Below, piece by piece: positions 1 through 9,383 of a stretch of DNA of 64,000 nucleotides. This DNA comes from Candidatus Helarchaeota archaeon. GTDB lineage: Archaea; Asgardarchaeota; Lokiarchaeia; Helarchaeales; RDOG01. The translations under genes and the position numbers were made by a program. The notes below the pieces were generated by a model. That model searched no databases. It saw only the letters and a list, made by a program, of their open reading frames with translations, and was not told where the DNA came from. The first letter of the stretch is position 1. Each line of letters opens with the position of its first letter. The stretch is taken from positions 434,001 to 498,000 of the forward strand of contig JAHPZH010000002.1 in the NCBI GenBank assembly GCA_019058315.1, written 5' to 3'.

Positions 1-102
1 AAATCCTTTAAATTATTAGTAGTATTTTTATAATCATTATTAAAACAAAAAATCCGCTCAATTATTTGAAGTGAGATGAATATAAATAAATTGGGATTCT
101 AA

Positions 103-858
103 TTGTTAATTGATAGTCATTGTCACCTAGATTGGAAGTCCTTTAATAAGGATATAGATGATGTTATACAAAGAGCAAAGGAAAATGGTTTAATTGCTAT
201 TATAACCTCTTCTTTTTTCGAAAATTTTGAAAAAACTTTAAATTATGCTGAAAAATTTAAAAACTATGTGTTTATTTCCTTGGGGTTACATCCTCCTCAA
301 GTTAATATTAATTCAGTAAAAAGGACAATAAAATTAATTCAAGAAAATGCAAATAAGATTAAAGCTATAGGAGAAGTTGGTCTTGACTATTATTGGATAA
401 AAGATCCTAAGAAAAGAGATGGCCAAAAAAAAGCATTTGTTGAATTTATAAATCTTTCAATAGAATTAGAATTACCAATAGTTATACATGCCCGAAATGC
501 TCACTCTGACGCAATTAATATATTAGAGAATAATTCAGCTTCAAAAGTATTGATGCATTGTTTTAGTGGAAAAGTAATTGAAGTAAAAAGAGTAATTAAA
601 AATGGATGGTATATATCAGTCCCAACATCCGTTACAAACCGCGGAGTTCATCAAAATATCGCAAAGGTATGCCCTCTAGAATATATGTTGCTTGAAACCG
701 ATTCCCCTTTCTTATCCCCTTTTAAAAAAAGTCGTAATGAGCCTATGAACGTAAAGTACTCTGCAGAAAAAATTGCTGAGATTAAAAAAGTTACTGTAGA
801 AGAAATTTCAGAAATAACTACAAAGAATGCAATTAAATTTTATAATTTAGACCTTTAA
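103..858 (+). CDS. tatD: TatD family metal-dependent hydrolase (DNase)
   Basis: This is a 251-residue TIM-barrel amidohydrolase of the TatD family, which are metal-dependent 3'-5' DNases or hydrolases of the cytoplasm. All expected metal ligands are visible: the HxH pair H6/H8, E91 in GEVGLDYY, H129 in IVIHAR, H152 in LMHCFSG and D200 in LLETDSP. Length is normal for the family. The start is TTG at 103, chosen because MLIDSHCHLD is the standard N-terminus and no ATG or GTG precedes it in frame. The gene converges with the zinc-ribbon gene downstream. The exact substrate cannot be read from the sequence. Confidence 0.92.
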   Translation: MLIDSHCHLDWKSFNKDIDDVIQRAKENGLIAIITSSFFENFEKTLNYAEKFKNYVFISLGLHPPQVNINSVKRTIKLIQENANKIKAIGEVGLDYYWIKDPKKRDGQKKAFVEFINLSIELELPIVIHARNAHSDAINILENNSASKVLMHCFSGKVIEVKRVIKNGWYISVPTSVTNRGVHQNIAKVCPLEYMLLETDSPFLSPFKKSRNEPMNVKYSAEKIAEIKKVTVEEISEITTKNAIKFYNLDL

Positions 859-873
859 AAACCTAAGAATCGA

Positions 874-1620
874 TTAATCGAGGACCTTATCACAATTTCC
901 ACAGTTCACATCATAACCTTTTCTATGAAAAGTGTATGCTTTTTCATCAATAGTCCAATTACAATATTTACATCGACCTAGATCCCAAGATGAGACTTTC
1001 TCCTCTTTCTCCTTTAATGTTATGGGATCTATTTTTCCATCTATTATATTTGTAATTGTATCCATTAGCTCTGGGATATTTGTTTGTTTATCCGTTAAAG
1101 AATCTTCTTCGGTTACAATACCAACTTTATCTATAATTGAGGGAATTTCTTTTAAAGCAATATCTTTAATAGGAGATTCTAATTCTGCACCACACTCTAC
1201 ACAAAATCCTACCATTGGAAAATTCACTTTCCCACATTTAAGACAAATATTTTCTTCATCAATACCAATAAGATTTAAATCAACTGTTATAACTTCTAAT
1301 ATTTCATCTAGACCTTTTTGTAAAGTTTCCTCTGTGATTTTTGCTGCTTTAGATCCAAAACCCCGAGGAATGATTCCATTTGAAACCTCAATAACTGTAA
1401 ATTCTTTAAGACCCGCCTTTGGGAAAATATTGAATTCAAATAATTCAGGATCGTATATAAGCCCTTTACGAGCTTTAATGTGAAAACCATTCTCAGTTTT
1501 TTTATATTCTAATTTCTTTTTTAAAAAAACAGAAAGGGTTTGTGTGATAATTTCGGCACATTTTGAAGCTGAATTAGTAACCGCAAATTTTTTTGTAAGA
1601 TAGGTGAGAGGCTGTGGCAT
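874..1620 (-). CDS. hypothetical protein with two zinc ribbons
   Basis: This 248-residue protein is not assigned to a named family. The N-terminal 110 residues form an alpha/beta domain without Cys pairs. A first zinc ribbon follows (CLKCG...CVECG, about residues 126-145). A linker of about 65 residues leads to a second C-terminal ribbon (CKYC...CGNC, about 216-244). There is no signal peptide or membrane segment. Zinc-ribbon proteins of this type are abundant in Asgard archaea. Function is unknown. Confidence 0.7.
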   Translation of the reverse strand: MPQPLTYLTKKFAVTNSASKCAEIITQTLSVFLKKKLEYKKTENGFHIKARKGLIYDPELFEFNIFPKAGLKEFTVIEVSNGIIPRGFGSKAAKITEETLQKGLDEILEVITVDLNLIGIDEENICLKCGKVNFPMVGFCVECGAELESPIKDIALKEIPSIIDKVGIVTEEDSLTDKQTNIPELMDTITNIIDGKIDPITLKEKEEKVSSWDLGRCKYCNWTIDEKAYTFHRKGYDVNCGNCDKVLD

Positions 1621-1698
1621 AATAAACCCTCAAATTAATAACTATTACTAGAACTATAATCATTTAAATCTCTATTGTTAATTATTTAATTTCAAGAT

Positions 1699-2241
1699 TT
1701 ATTTGATTTTTTCATTTTTGTCAAGTATCACAATCCCATCTGCCAGAATTTTTTTCCAATTGATGGGGAAATTAAGTACCAAATCCTTTATTTCAACTCT
1801 ACCATCACAATAGACTCCCTCAACACTGTTCCCATCAGTGATGAATAATTGTCCATCGAAGCTTAGAATGAAATATTCGCCCTTTTTAATCTTGATATCT
1901 TCTCTCCCACTTGCATTAAATTCTCTATAATAAACAACCTCATCTTGTGGTTGAATCATTAGTAACTTTTTATTTTTATAATCTTGAATGATTTCACTTT
2001 TTATTGCATCCACTTCTTTAGGAATTATGTGTCGTTCGTTAATGACTGGTCTGTAATTTGTTTGATAAACTCCCCACTGATTTGGGAAAATAACAGTCCA
2101 ATAGTCACTTAAATCAACGCCAATAGCATTCTTTGCCGTATTTTTAATGGTAAATCTAGCAAAAAAGTGGTCCGACGTATTTTTTTCGTATAATGCTTCA
2201 AGAATATGAATGGTTACTAATTTTCCTTTATAAAATAACAT
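1699..2241 (-). CDS. hypothetical protein, beta-rich
   Basis: This 180-residue soluble protein is rich in predicted beta strands. A stretch around residues 27-55 (FARFTIKNTAKN, then DLSDYWTVIFPN) looks like an immunoglobulin-like or DUF4352-like beta-sandwich that describes conserved extracellular or ligand-binding modules. No signal peptide or catalytic motif is visible. It lies in a run of minus-strand unknown genes between tatD and the M29-like aminopeptidase. Function is not assigned. Confidence 0.6.
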   Translation of the reverse strand: MLFYKGKLVTIHILEALYEKNTSDHFFARFTIKNTAKNAIGVDLSDYWTVIFPNQWGVYQTNYRPVINERHIIPKEVDAIKSEIIQDYKNKKLLMIQPQDEVVYYREFNASGREDIKIKKGEYFILSFDGQLFITDGNSVEGVYCDGRVEIKDLVLNFPINWKKILADGIVILDKNEKIK

Positions 2242-2328
2242 TTAAACATCTTCAGCCTTTTTTTATTTTTTATAAATATTTAACACTTTGCGTTCTCAAT
2301 TAAATAAACCATGAATGAACAATCTATT

Positions 2329-2748
2329 TTAAGGACTTATTAATTTTTGAACCTTATGAAGATGTCTGGAGATTTTTACAGCTTTAGATTCAATTTCGTG
2401 AACCGTACCTTTCTCAATAACGAAATGATTAATTTTAAGATTGGGATAGAATTTACGTTGGTCTTCTGCTAGATAGTGTAATTGGAGGCAATGCGGAGAG
2501 CCATCAATGGTAAGTATCGTTAATTCTTCTATGCTGGAATAACGGATCATTAAAGTTAATTTATATCCTACTTGATCCATATGGTAAGTTTCTAAACAAA
2601 TGTGCTTATGAGCTGGTGAATTAAATTTTTTCATGAAATCTTTTAGAATTTCGGGATATCTCAGTATTAAACAAGTTCCAGTAAGTAAAATTCTCTTTTT
2701 TTCCCTTAATTCATTATCTCCAAGGTTGGTTTCAAGTAGATTATACAT
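2329..2748 (-). CDS. hypothetical protein, His/Cys-rich
   Basis: This 139-residue protein has no recognised family. It carries several conserved-looking His and Cys residues, including HKHICLETYH near residue 47-57 and DGSPHCLQLHY near 83-93, which could bind a metal or cofactor. The C-terminal half (KGTVHEIESKAVKISRHLHK) is predicted to be helical. There is no membrane segment. The minus-strand neighbours are also unknown genes. The call rests on an open frame with ordinary local codon use. Confidence 0.6.
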   Translation of the reverse strand: MYNLLETNLGDNELREKKRILLTGTCLILRYPEILKDFMKKFNSPAHKHICLETYHMDQVGYKLTLMIRYSSIEELTILTIDGSPHCLQLHYLAEDQRKFYPNLKINHFVIEKGTVHEIESKAVKISRHLHKVQKLISP

Positions 2749-2854
2749 TTTTTTTCTCCAATATTTTTAAATCTAATAATAATTTTTAAATTAAAAATAT
2801 ATTCACTTATGGAAAATAAATATAAAATTTGTAGATTTAGACAATTTAAATGAC

Positions 2855-3817
2855 TTAGATGAGAAATTTACCTTCTTTTTGTATTAATTTACCATCAATT
2901 TCGATTGTAACCATATTCATAACTCCATCATGATGGATATTACTATATGTTTGACCCCCGATATTAATATTTTTACCTATAGCAAGATGAGCAGTTCCTT
3001 TCATCATTTTATCACCTATGGTCCCTGTTGTATGCTTTAGAGTGTGATTTGTTCCAATTCCTAATTCTGCAATATTATTTCCATTCTCATCTGCTGCTTC
3101 TATAATAGCTTGTATCTTAGCCGCTTCTTCAGCCCCTTCAATTTTTACTGCACGTCCATTTTCTATTAATATTTCTACAGGAGTTTTAATAGCCCCTACT
3201 TTTTCAAAAAAAACATCAATTAACCATATGCCTTGTGCTGTACCTTCTACAGGGGCTATAGCTGCTTCTGAATATTCTGGAACCGCACCCCAAGCTCCAG
3301 GAACAACATGTCTAACTCTTAAAGGAGCAGAAATTCTACCCTTCATAGATAATGAAACATCAGTACCTTTTTTTGTAGTAATTCTTGCTTCATTTCCATT
3401 TGTTAAAATATCTGCTAACTTTTCTGTTAATTCAGTGATTTCATAAATATCTTCATGCGAAATGTTTGGTTTAATATAAGGTACGCCTCCTACTCTTGCT
3501 CCAACATCGGTAGCTGCACGTCTTGCATTCATATGAAGAAATAATTGTATTGTGCTATGAGAAAGAACTCCCAAAATAACATCCGATTCAAGCATTTTTT
3601 TAGCTACTTCTTCTGGAGGTTCTATCTGCATTTCCTTTTCATTTAATTTGACCATTGTTACATTTGCATTTAAATCCTCTGCCTCCTCAGCTAAAAGTTT
3701 TGCACTTCTAGCAAAACCCCTTGAGGTAATAATTAATACCTTTTCATCTGGCTTAATTCCCATACAAGTCTCCACAATAACTCTTGCTCCCTTTCTATAA
3801 TCTAATTTTTTGCTCAT
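2855..3817 (-). CDS. leucyl aminopeptidase-like (M29 / aminopeptidase T family)
   Basis: This 320-residue protein matches the archaeal M29-related aminopeptidase family (COG2309). An N-terminal alpha/beta domain (about 1-110) precedes the metal-binding C-terminal domain. Candidate ligands lie in VEGTAQG (about 195), AELGIG (about 254), AHLAIG (about 280) and the HHDG motif (about 300). These proteins are cytosolic metallo-aminopeptidases that trim N-terminal residues from peptides. The gene is divergent from thiDN. Substrate preference is not predictable. The related dihydroxypyridine dioxygenase-like members are an alternative. Confidence 0.8.
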   Translation of the reverse strand: MSKKLDYRKGARVIVETCMGIKPDEKVLIITSRGFARSAKLLAEEAEDLNANVTMVKLNEKEMQIEPPEEVAKKMLESDVILGVLSHSTIQLFLHMNARRAATDVGARVGGVPYIKPNISHEDIYEITELTEKLADILTNGNEARITTKKGTDVSLSMKGRISAPLRVRHVVPGAWGAVPEYSEAAIAPVEGTAQGIWLIDVFFEKVGAIKTPVEILIENGRAVKIEGAEEAAKIQAIIEAADENGNNIAELGIGTNHTLKHTTGTIGDKMMKGTAHLAIGKNINIGGQTYSNIHHDGVMNMVTIEIDGKLIQKEGKFLI

Positions 3818-3940
3818 TTAATCTTAAACCTCAAGATTTTATTATTTATCAATTGTAGCAATTATTATTTAAATTCATTAATATTGTTTTAACTTCATAA
3901 TTAATCATAAGATAATAGAATAACATCTTATCAAATAACC

Positions 3941-3973
3941 TTATAAATTTATGAATTAAAACAATTTGGAGAG
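3941..3973 (+). promoter_or_regulatory. promoter and ribosome-binding site of thiDN
   Basis: A TATA-box-like TTATAAAT lies at 3941-3948, and a GGAGAG Shine-Dalgarno element lies at 3968-3973, seven bases before the ATG at 3981. The spacing would put transcription start about 10 bases before the coding region, giving a very short leader. This is inferred from sequence only. Confidence 0.4.
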
Positions 3974-3980
3974 TTAAATA

Positions 3981-5336
3981 ATGTCTCATCTTACTAAAGC
4001 AGCTTTAACAATCGCTGGTTCAGATAGCGGCGGCGGTGCAGGAATTCAAGCAGACTTAAAAACTTTTTCTGCATTAGGAATCCATGGAACATCCGTAATC
4101 ACTGCCATCACGGCTCAAAACACGAAAAAAATATATGAAATTCTAGAATTACCACTAAAAATTATCGAACAACAATTAATTGCGGTATTAACTGATTTTG
4201 AAATAAAATTTGCTAAAACGGGAATGCTTTATAATAAAGAAATAATTGAGTTAATTTCAAATAAAATTGAAGAATTTAAATTCAAATTAATTCTTGATCC
4301 AATAATTTTAGCCAGTTCTGGTACAAGACTATTAAAAGAGGATGCTGTAAATACTTTAATCAAGTCTTTATTTCCAAAAACTTTTGTTATAACTCCAAAT
4401 ATCATAGAAGCAGGGAAAATAACTGGAAATTCAGTTCAAAATGTTGAAGATATGAAAGAGGCTGCGAAAAATATTAAAAAACTCGGCCCTGAAGCTGTTT
4501 TAATAAAGGGAGGTCATTTAAATAGTAAACAAATCGTTGATATCTTATATTATAACGAACAATTTACGAGTTTTGAAAAAAATAAACTAAACTATCAACT
4601 TCATGGTACAGGTTGCACTTTATCAGCAGCAATTACTGCATATCTGACTTTAAATAATCCATTAAATGATGCGGTGGTTAAAGCTGAAGATTTCATAGAT
4701 TTAGCTGTTCAATATCCAATAATAACAAAAAGTGGGATATACCCGGTTAATCCTCTTGCAAAACTAGAACTTACTGCTAAACGATTCCATATACTCGAGA
4801 ATTTAAAATTAGCTATTAATATAATTGAAGGCGAAAAAAGATTTTCTCAATTAATACCTGAAGTCCGATCAAATATAGCTATGACCTTTCCAAATGTCCA
4901 ATCTACTGATGATATTGCAACTACTGAGGGAAGAATTACTATAATAAATAGCTTTCCTAGGTCATCAGGTAAAATTCATTTTGGAGGAATTCATCACGTC
5001 CCTAGGTTGATATTAAGCGCTCAAAAATTCGATCCTACTGTCATTGCGGCAATGAATATAAGATTTTCTCCCGAAATATTTCATGCTTGTCAAAAAGCTA
5101 AATTATCTGTAATAAAAATTGACCGAACTAAAGAACCTAAAGAAAAATCTAAAATTGAGGGTAAAAGTATGAGTTGGATTATTGAAGAAGCTATAAAAAT
5201 AAATAAGGGTAAAATCCCAGATCTAATTGCTGATGAAGGTGCATTAGGGAAAGAAGCAATGATTCGAATTTTTGGACATTCTGCTATTGATGTTGTTGAT
5301 AAAGCATTTCAAATCCTGAAATATATAAATATTTAA
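3981..5336 (+). CDS. thiDN: hydroxymethylpyrimidine/phosphomethylpyrimidine kinase fused to ThiN-type thiamine-phosphate synthase
   Basis: This 451-residue bifunctional thiamine-biosynthesis enzyme is a known archaeal fusion. The ThiD ribokinase-fold domain occupies about 1-262, with the N-terminal GSDSGGGAGIQADLKT nucleotide/substrate motif, a DPIILASSG motif near 115 and the GTGCTLSAAI anion hole and catalytic Asp-equivalent region near 213. The C-terminal 185 residues are ThiN, with the family blocks FPRSSGKIHFGGIHH and HSAIDVVDKAF. ThiD phosphorylates HMP twice, and ThiN joins HMP-PP to the thiazole phosphate in place of ThiE. The start is supported by GGAGAG seven bases upstream. Confidence 0.94.
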   Translation: MSHLTKAALTIAGSDSGGGAGIQADLKTFSALGIHGTSVITAITAQNTKKIYEILELPLKIIEQQLIAVLTDFEIKFAKTGMLYNKEIIELISNKIEEFKFKLILDPIILASSGTRLLKEDAVNTLIKSLFPKTFVITPNIIEAGKITGNSVQNVEDMKEAAKNIKKLGPEAVLIKGGHLNSKQIVDILYYNEQFTSFEKNKLNYQLHGTGCTLSAAITAYLTLNNPLNDAVVKAEDFIDLAVQYPIITKSGIYPVNPLAKLELTAKRFHILENLKLAINIIEGEKRFSQLIPEVRSNIAMTFPNVQSTDDIATTEGRITIINSFPRSSGKIHFGGIHHVPRLILSAQKFDPTVIAAMNIRFSPEIFHACQKAKLSVIKIDRTKEPKEKSKIEGKSMSWIIEEAIKINKGKIPDLIADEGALGKEAMIRIFGHSAIDVVDKAFQILKYINI

Positions 5337-5338
5337 GA

Positions 5339-5346
5339 TTTTTTTT
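5339..5346 (+). terminator. T-run terminator after thiDN
   Basis: A run of eight T residues directly follows the thiDN stop codon, and further T-rich tracts continue to about 5370. Archaeal intrinsic termination often occurs at such runs. It sits between converging genes. No hairpin is required or seen. Confidence 0.35.
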
Positions 5347-5370
5347 AATTTCTTATCATTTTTTTCTTTC

Positions 5371-5775
5371 TTACTTATTTTCTGAATAATGCTTAATATT
5401 CGCATAAATACCTATCGCTATCAGAATTGGACCTACAATAAATGTCAAAGGTATAAGAGCAATATTGGAATAGAAAAAATTTGCTTCCCAGTTTAGGTAA
5501 AAAATATAATTTGAATAAAGCCCAAATCCAAGTCCGATTAATAAAATACCCGTTATAATAATAGGGAATCTTAGCAGGAAGTTTAGAAAGTCAAGTGGAC
5601 TACTGGTATAACGTTCACTATGTCTTTCTTCGCCCTCTATTCGCAACCCATGATAATAATTCGGTCTAGCGTCTTCCATTCTTTTACATTCGGGGCATAG
5701 ACCACCGAAATTAGTATATTGTATTTCTGAAATTTCTTCTCCGCAATTTTCACAGTATGGCATAGACTTAACCAC
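5371..5775 (-). CDS. zinc-ribbon membrane protein (hypothetical)
   Basis: This 134-residue protein has an N-terminal zinc ribbon (CENCG...CPECK, residues about 8-30). A short hydrophilic linker leads to two hydrophobic segments at about 70-92 and 104-127, which should span the membrane as a hairpin. The true start may be the second Met (MPYCENCG), because many such proteins begin directly with the ribbon. The gene is convergent with thiDN. Function is unknown. Confidence 0.65.
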   Translation of the reverse strand: MVKSMPYCENCGEEISEIQYTNFGGLCPECKRMEDARPNYYHGLRIEGEERHSERYTSSPLDFLNFLLRFPIIITGILLIGLGFGLYSNYIFYLNWEANFFYSNIALIPLTFIVGPILIAIGIYANIKHYSENK

Positions 5776-5860
5776 ATCCTCTTTATTGTATCAATATTAA
5801 AAATAATCAAATTTAAATCTTTATAAATAAGAAGGATCTCTACAAATATTAAAAAATTCG

Positions 5861-7255
5861 TTATTTTTTTAATTGTAAACCAATAATATTATCTAATTCT
5901 GCTAGGAAATCTTCAAATTTCGCCATTTTAATATAACCGCCACCAGAATTAGTATGACCTCCTCCAAAACCACCGACAATATTCGCTGCTTTTTTTAATG
6001 CATCTCCTAGATTAATACCTTTTTTTACAAGAGGTGAGTGACAACGTGCAGAAAATTTGATTTTATCTTCAGTTTGGGCTAAACAAATCAAAATTTTATT
6101 CGGATCTGAAACTCTACTTGATAGAACCATAGAACAAACAGTACCAATTAAATTAGGCTCAATTTTGTCAGAAATTGAATATATTACATTTTGTTTTTCA
6201 TTTATTGAGTCAGTAACATCCTTTATTCCTATAAATAATTTATTTGTATCGTCTTCAAATAGTTCAACAGCACGTCTATATGTGTCATAATCACTTTTCA
6301 AGCATACTTCAAGCCCAATTTTCGCCTGCCCCCTTCTACCACAAGCATTGATTAGGAAACCAAATTCTCTGGCATCTCTTTTCATTGTACCCTCCTGTTC
6401 TTTTAATAATGTATAAACCTTACCATATAAACTAGCGATTACATTTTCTGGAAGTTTTCCTTTCAATCTAGATTTTAGAGCTTCCCAAAATTGGCCTTTT
6501 TTATCCTCATCTAAATCTATCCATCTTTGTTTCTTATCTATATTTAGACTTGATAAAAAGTTTTTACATGCATTTAAATCAGCAGTTAATGATGGAAGGA
6601 CCGGAAATGAAATGAAAAGTAAATTCAACATAGAATAGGTCTGTCTTCCTAGTAAACGTATGTCTTCTTCCCTTTTTATATATTTCTGTGCTTCTGCTTC
6701 CCTGCATATTTCATCATTATAACCTATTAAGTCTCCTTTTGAATCCTGCCATTCAGCAATTGCTGCAACTACTGCAAGTGGTGACATCTCAACATGTTTT
6801 TCAACTTGATTTGCTACAAGATATGCCAAACCTCCTGCTGAAATAGATTGAGTGCCATCAATACCTGCAAGCCAAGGATTAATATGTGCAACTTTTTCAT
6901 TTGAAGGAATTTTTTGAGCTGTTTTATGATGATCTATTACCAAAATACATTTATTTGGAAATTTAGTTAGAATAAAATCCAAAATTGTGGAACCACAATC
7001 ACAAAAAATAAGAAAATCAAAGTTATTTTGGTTTTCAGCAATAGAATCAATAATATCATTTCTTAAAGAATGTGTAAATCTATAATTAATTTGTCCGTTA
7101 TGAGATCTAATAACTTTAGTTAAAACAGCTGCTCCTGTTACACCATCTGCATCTAGATGTGCTACACAATAAAAATTTGAACCTTTTTTTAATTCTACTT
7201 GAAGCAATTGTGCTCCATTTCTGATTATTTCTAGAAATTTTTCATGTTCCGACAT
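5861..7255 (-). CDS. recJ: RecJ-like single-strand exonuclease / DHH phosphoesterase (archaeal GAN family)
   Basis: This 464-residue DHH-DHHA1 protein belongs to the archaeal RecJ group. Motif I is AHLDADGVTGAA (about 32-43), motif II is FCDCGS, motif III is the VIDHH signature (about 115), and the DHHA1 domain near the C-terminus has GGFGGGHTNSGGG. Archaeal members (GAN/RecJ1/RecJ2) degrade single-stranded DNA or RNA and associate with GINS-CMG at replication forks. All Asp/His ligands appear present, so the enzyme should be active. Which RecJ subclass it belongs to cannot be settled here. Confidence 0.88.
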   Translation of the reverse strand: MSEHEKFLEIIRNGAQLLQVELKKGSNFYCVAHLDADGVTGAAVLTKVIRSHNGQINYRFTHSLRNDIIDSIAENQNNFDFLIFCDCGSTILDFILTKFPNKCILVIDHHKTAQKIPSNEKVAHINPWLAGIDGTQSISAGGLAYLVANQVEKHVEMSPLAVVAAIAEWQDSKGDLIGYNDEICREAEAQKYIKREEDIRLLGRQTYSMLNLLFISFPVLPSLTADLNACKNFLSSLNIDKKQRWIDLDEDKKGQFWEALKSRLKGKLPENVIASLYGKVYTLLKEQEGTMKRDAREFGFLINACGRRGQAKIGLEVCLKSDYDTYRRAVELFEDDTNKLFIGIKDVTDSINEKQNVIYSISDKIEPNLIGTVCSMVLSSRVSDPNKILICLAQTEDKIKFSARCHSPLVKKGINLGDALKKAANIVGGFGGGHTNSGGGYIKMAKFEDFLAELDNIIGLQLKK

Positions 7256-7307
7256 TTTCTGCAGATTAAACAGCTATTAAGAAAGAGAAAGAGATAAAAA
7301 ATTAAAA

Positions 7308-7613
7308 TTATGGGCTTCCCTTGTTAATCATATCTTTTATTTTGTTTATTTCGCCAGGATCCTTAACTATTGGAATATTTTCAAAATATCCTGGTAAACC
7401 TTTTGTCAGTTCTTCAATCAATAATAATAAAGCTTTATCCGATGGAATATCTTTAACAGAAAAAGAACCTGGAAATTCGAAAACTGCTTCTTTCCAAGTG
7501 CCCGGTTCTTTTGAAACTAAGCAATAGATATAATCTTTCGTATAAATTATGACAGAACTCTTTCCCGGTTCCGTAGTCTCATCAATAACCTTTATCATAT
7601 CTTCTTTACTCAT
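7308..7613 (-). CDS. hypothetical protein
   Basis: This is a 101-residue acidic soluble protein starting MSKEDMIKVIDETTEPGKSS. It has no recognised domain. Alternating strands (SSVIIYTKDYIYCLVS) and a helical middle suggest a small alpha/beta fold. It lies 50 bases downstream of recJ in transcription order on the same strand as its neighbour and is divergent from tbp. Function is unknown. Confidence 0.55.
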   Translation of the reverse strand: MSKEDMIKVIDETTEPGKSSVIIYTKDYIYCLVSKEPGTWKEAVFEFPGSFSVKDIPSDKALLLLIEELTKGLPGYFENIPIVKDPGEINKIKDMINKGSP

Positions 7614-7740
7614 TTTCTCACCAATTTTTAAAATGAGATTAAATCATCAAATTATTAATTACCAATTAGTTCAGATTTGGTTTAAATTAATCTTACCCAT
7701 ACTTAATAATATAAACTATTTAAAGGTGTTAAACAATTTA

Positions 7741-7774
7741 TTTATATAAATCAATCGAGGGCAACCGGAGAGGT
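7741..7774 (+). promoter_or_regulatory. promoter and RBS of tbp
   Basis: A TATA-like element TTTATATAA occurs at 7741-7749 and a strong Shine-Dalgarno GGAGAGGT at 7767-7774, four bases before the tbp ATG at 7779. The arrangement suggests a very short untranslated leader. This is a sequence-only inference. Confidence 0.4.
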
Positions 7775-7778
7775 ATTA

Positions 7779-8339
7779 ATGGTTAAAGATAGTTATAAAA
7801 TCGTAAATGTAGTGGCTTCGGTTACATTAGATGATGAGATTGATTTGTATAGAGTTGCAAGAAAATATAAAGATATTGAATGGAACCCTGAACGCTTTCC
7901 CGGATTAATTATGAGAATTATCAAGCCTAAAGCATGTATCTTAATGTTTCACACTGGTAAAATGGTAGTTACAGGTCTATCTCGAGAAAAAGACATTCAG
8001 GAAGTTACAAAAGGTGTACTTGAGAAAATAAAAAATGCTGGTATAATAATAAAATCAGAACCAAAGATAAAAATTCAAAATGTCGTAGCAAGTGGTGATT
8101 TAGGATCCGAAATTAATCTTGATCTAGCTTCTATTCTTCTAAAAAGAGCTATTTATGAACCAGAGGTGTTTCCCGGTCTAATATTTCGAATGACTGAACC
8201 TAAAACCGCTTTTTTAATTTTTAGTTCGGGAAGAATTGTCATTGCTGGCGCAAAAAATGAAGATATAATCAAAGAGGGAATTAAGAAATTAAAGGAACAA
8301 TTAAATGAATTAGATTTAATAAAAGAAAAAGAAAGTTAA
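7779..8339 (+). CDS. tbp: TATA-box-binding protein
   Basis: This 186-residue protein has the two-fold repeated saddle of TBP. Repeat one runs from about 9 to 92 and repeat two from about 99 to 176. Each begins with NVVAS and contains the paired phrase (E)RFPGLIMRI...PKACILMF.TGKMVVTG versus EVFPGLIFRM..PKTAFLIF.SGRIVIAG. It binds TATA boxes and recruits TFB to start transcription. Length is typical of archaeal TBP. The C-terminal tail is short and mixed-charge. Confidence 0.96.
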   Translation: MVKDSYKIVNVVASVTLDDEIDLYRVARKYKDIEWNPERFPGLIMRIIKPKACILMFHTGKMVVTGLSREKDIQEVTKGVLEKIKNAGIIIKSEPKIKIQNVVASGDLGSEINLDLASILLKRAIYEPEVFPGLIFRMTEPKTAFLIFSSGRIVIAGAKNEDIIKEGIKKLKEQLNELDLIKEKES

Positions 8340-8349
8340 ATCTTAAATA

Positions 8350-8826
8350 TTATTTTAAAATATTAACGTTTGTCTTTAATTTCTTGAGTGTATCTTCTAA
8401 TTTCTCTACAATCATTCGAGTTCCGGAGGTTATATCCATAAATCCTAATTCATTTTCATATCGAGGTACTAAATGAAAATGTAAATGATTTATAATACTT
8501 GCACCAGCAGCTTTCCCTTGATTTAAACCAATATTAAAACCAACAGGAGAATAAACTTTTTCCAACAATTTTACGGATTTTTGAATGGTTTTCATAATAA
8601 TAAGTAAATCTTTATCTGCTAAATCCTCAAATTTTTCAATGTGTTTTTTTGGAGCTATTAATAAATGAGCTGGATTGTATGGATATTTATTTAAAATTAT
8701 TATAATATCGTCTGTTTCAAAAAGTACTAGGTCTAAAGGATTACAAAAAATGCATTTTTCTGTTTTTTTACTGGTCACGTAGCTCATCTTATCAATAAAC
8801 TTATAATCTCGAAATTTTTTCTCCAA
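8350..8826 (-). CDS. HIT family hydrolase
   Basis: This is a 158-residue histidine-triad protein. The catalytic HLHFHLV motif lies at 114-120 and the N-terminal CIFC (25-28) is half of the usual zinc site. HIT proteins hydrolyse nucleoside phosphoramidates, AMP-lysine or Ap4A. Its start could be the Met of MSYVTSKK instead, as the first 13 residues are atypical. It is followed on the same strand by a thioredoxin-like gene upstream. Substrate is not predictable. Confidence 0.88.
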   Translation of the reverse strand: MEKKFRDYKFIDKMSYVTSKKTEKCIFCNPLDLVLFETDDIIIILNKYPYNPAHLLIAPKKHIEKFEDLADKDLLIIMKTIQKSVKLLEKVYSPVGFNIGLNQGKAAGASIINHLHFHLVPRYENELGFMDITSGTRMIVEKLEDTLKKLKTNVNILK

Positions 8827-8857
8827 ATCTATTTTGTCCTTTTCTGAATAATAATGC

Positions 8858-9295
8858 TTATTTTGATTGGAATTTTTTTAAAATATTATTTAAAACGTTT
8901 TTTAAAGCGGGTTCACCTACAGCTCCAATTACCTTATCAATTAAATTACCTTTAGAAAATATTAAAAAGGTAGGAATTCCCATAACTCCAAATTTTATTA
9001 AAATTTGTTGATTTAAATCTGCATTAAGTGAACAGAATAAGATTTTATTACTATATTCGGGGGAATTAGCTAATTTTTCAAAAATAGGGGCCATCATCTT
9101 ACAAGGCATACACCAATCTGCCCATAAATCAACAATGCTTAAGTTTGCCTTACTAATTACTTCATAAAAATTACTTGAATTAAGTTCCACAATACCTTTA
9201 GCAGATTCTTGCTGAGGATTTTGAATGCGATGTTTAAGTTGTTCCATTTTTTTTAAGCGAAGCTTTCTTAATTCTTCATCTTCTTGATCGTTCAA
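8858..9295 (-). CDS. thioredoxin-like protein with CMPC active site
   Basis: This 145-residue protein has a thioredoxin fold. The active site is WADWCMPCKMM (C62, C65), with the cis-proline in MGIPTFLIF and the downstream IDKVIGAVG glycine motif. A highly charged 40-residue N-terminal helix precedes the domain. The dipeptide between the cysteines is MP instead of GP, which usually alters redox potential. It is likely a cytosolic thiol-disulfide oxidoreductase, since no signal peptide is visible. Confidence 0.88.
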   Translation of the reverse strand: MNDQEDEELRKLRLKKMEQLKHRIQNPQQESAKGIVELNSSNFYEVISKANLSIVDLWADWCMPCKMMAPIFEKLANSPEYSNKILFCSLNADLNQQILIKFGVMGIPTFLIFSKGNLIDKVIGAVGEPALKNVLNNILKKFQSK

Positions 9296-9383
9296 TTTTT
9301 CTAATTCTCCTATAACTAATTTGTTCTTCTAAAATGTAAAATCTCATTTATATTAAAAATATAAACATATAACTTCAGAAATA

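Noticed and set aside
1..102. Possible upstream partial gene at the left edge
   Set aside because: No open frame with coding character enters from the left edge; the segment looks like AT-rich spacer.
932..1483. 183-codon open frame on the plus strand
   Set aside because: It is antisense to the zinc-ribbon gene 874-1620, is Ser/Ile/Phe-rich and has no recognisable domain, so it is a shadow frame.
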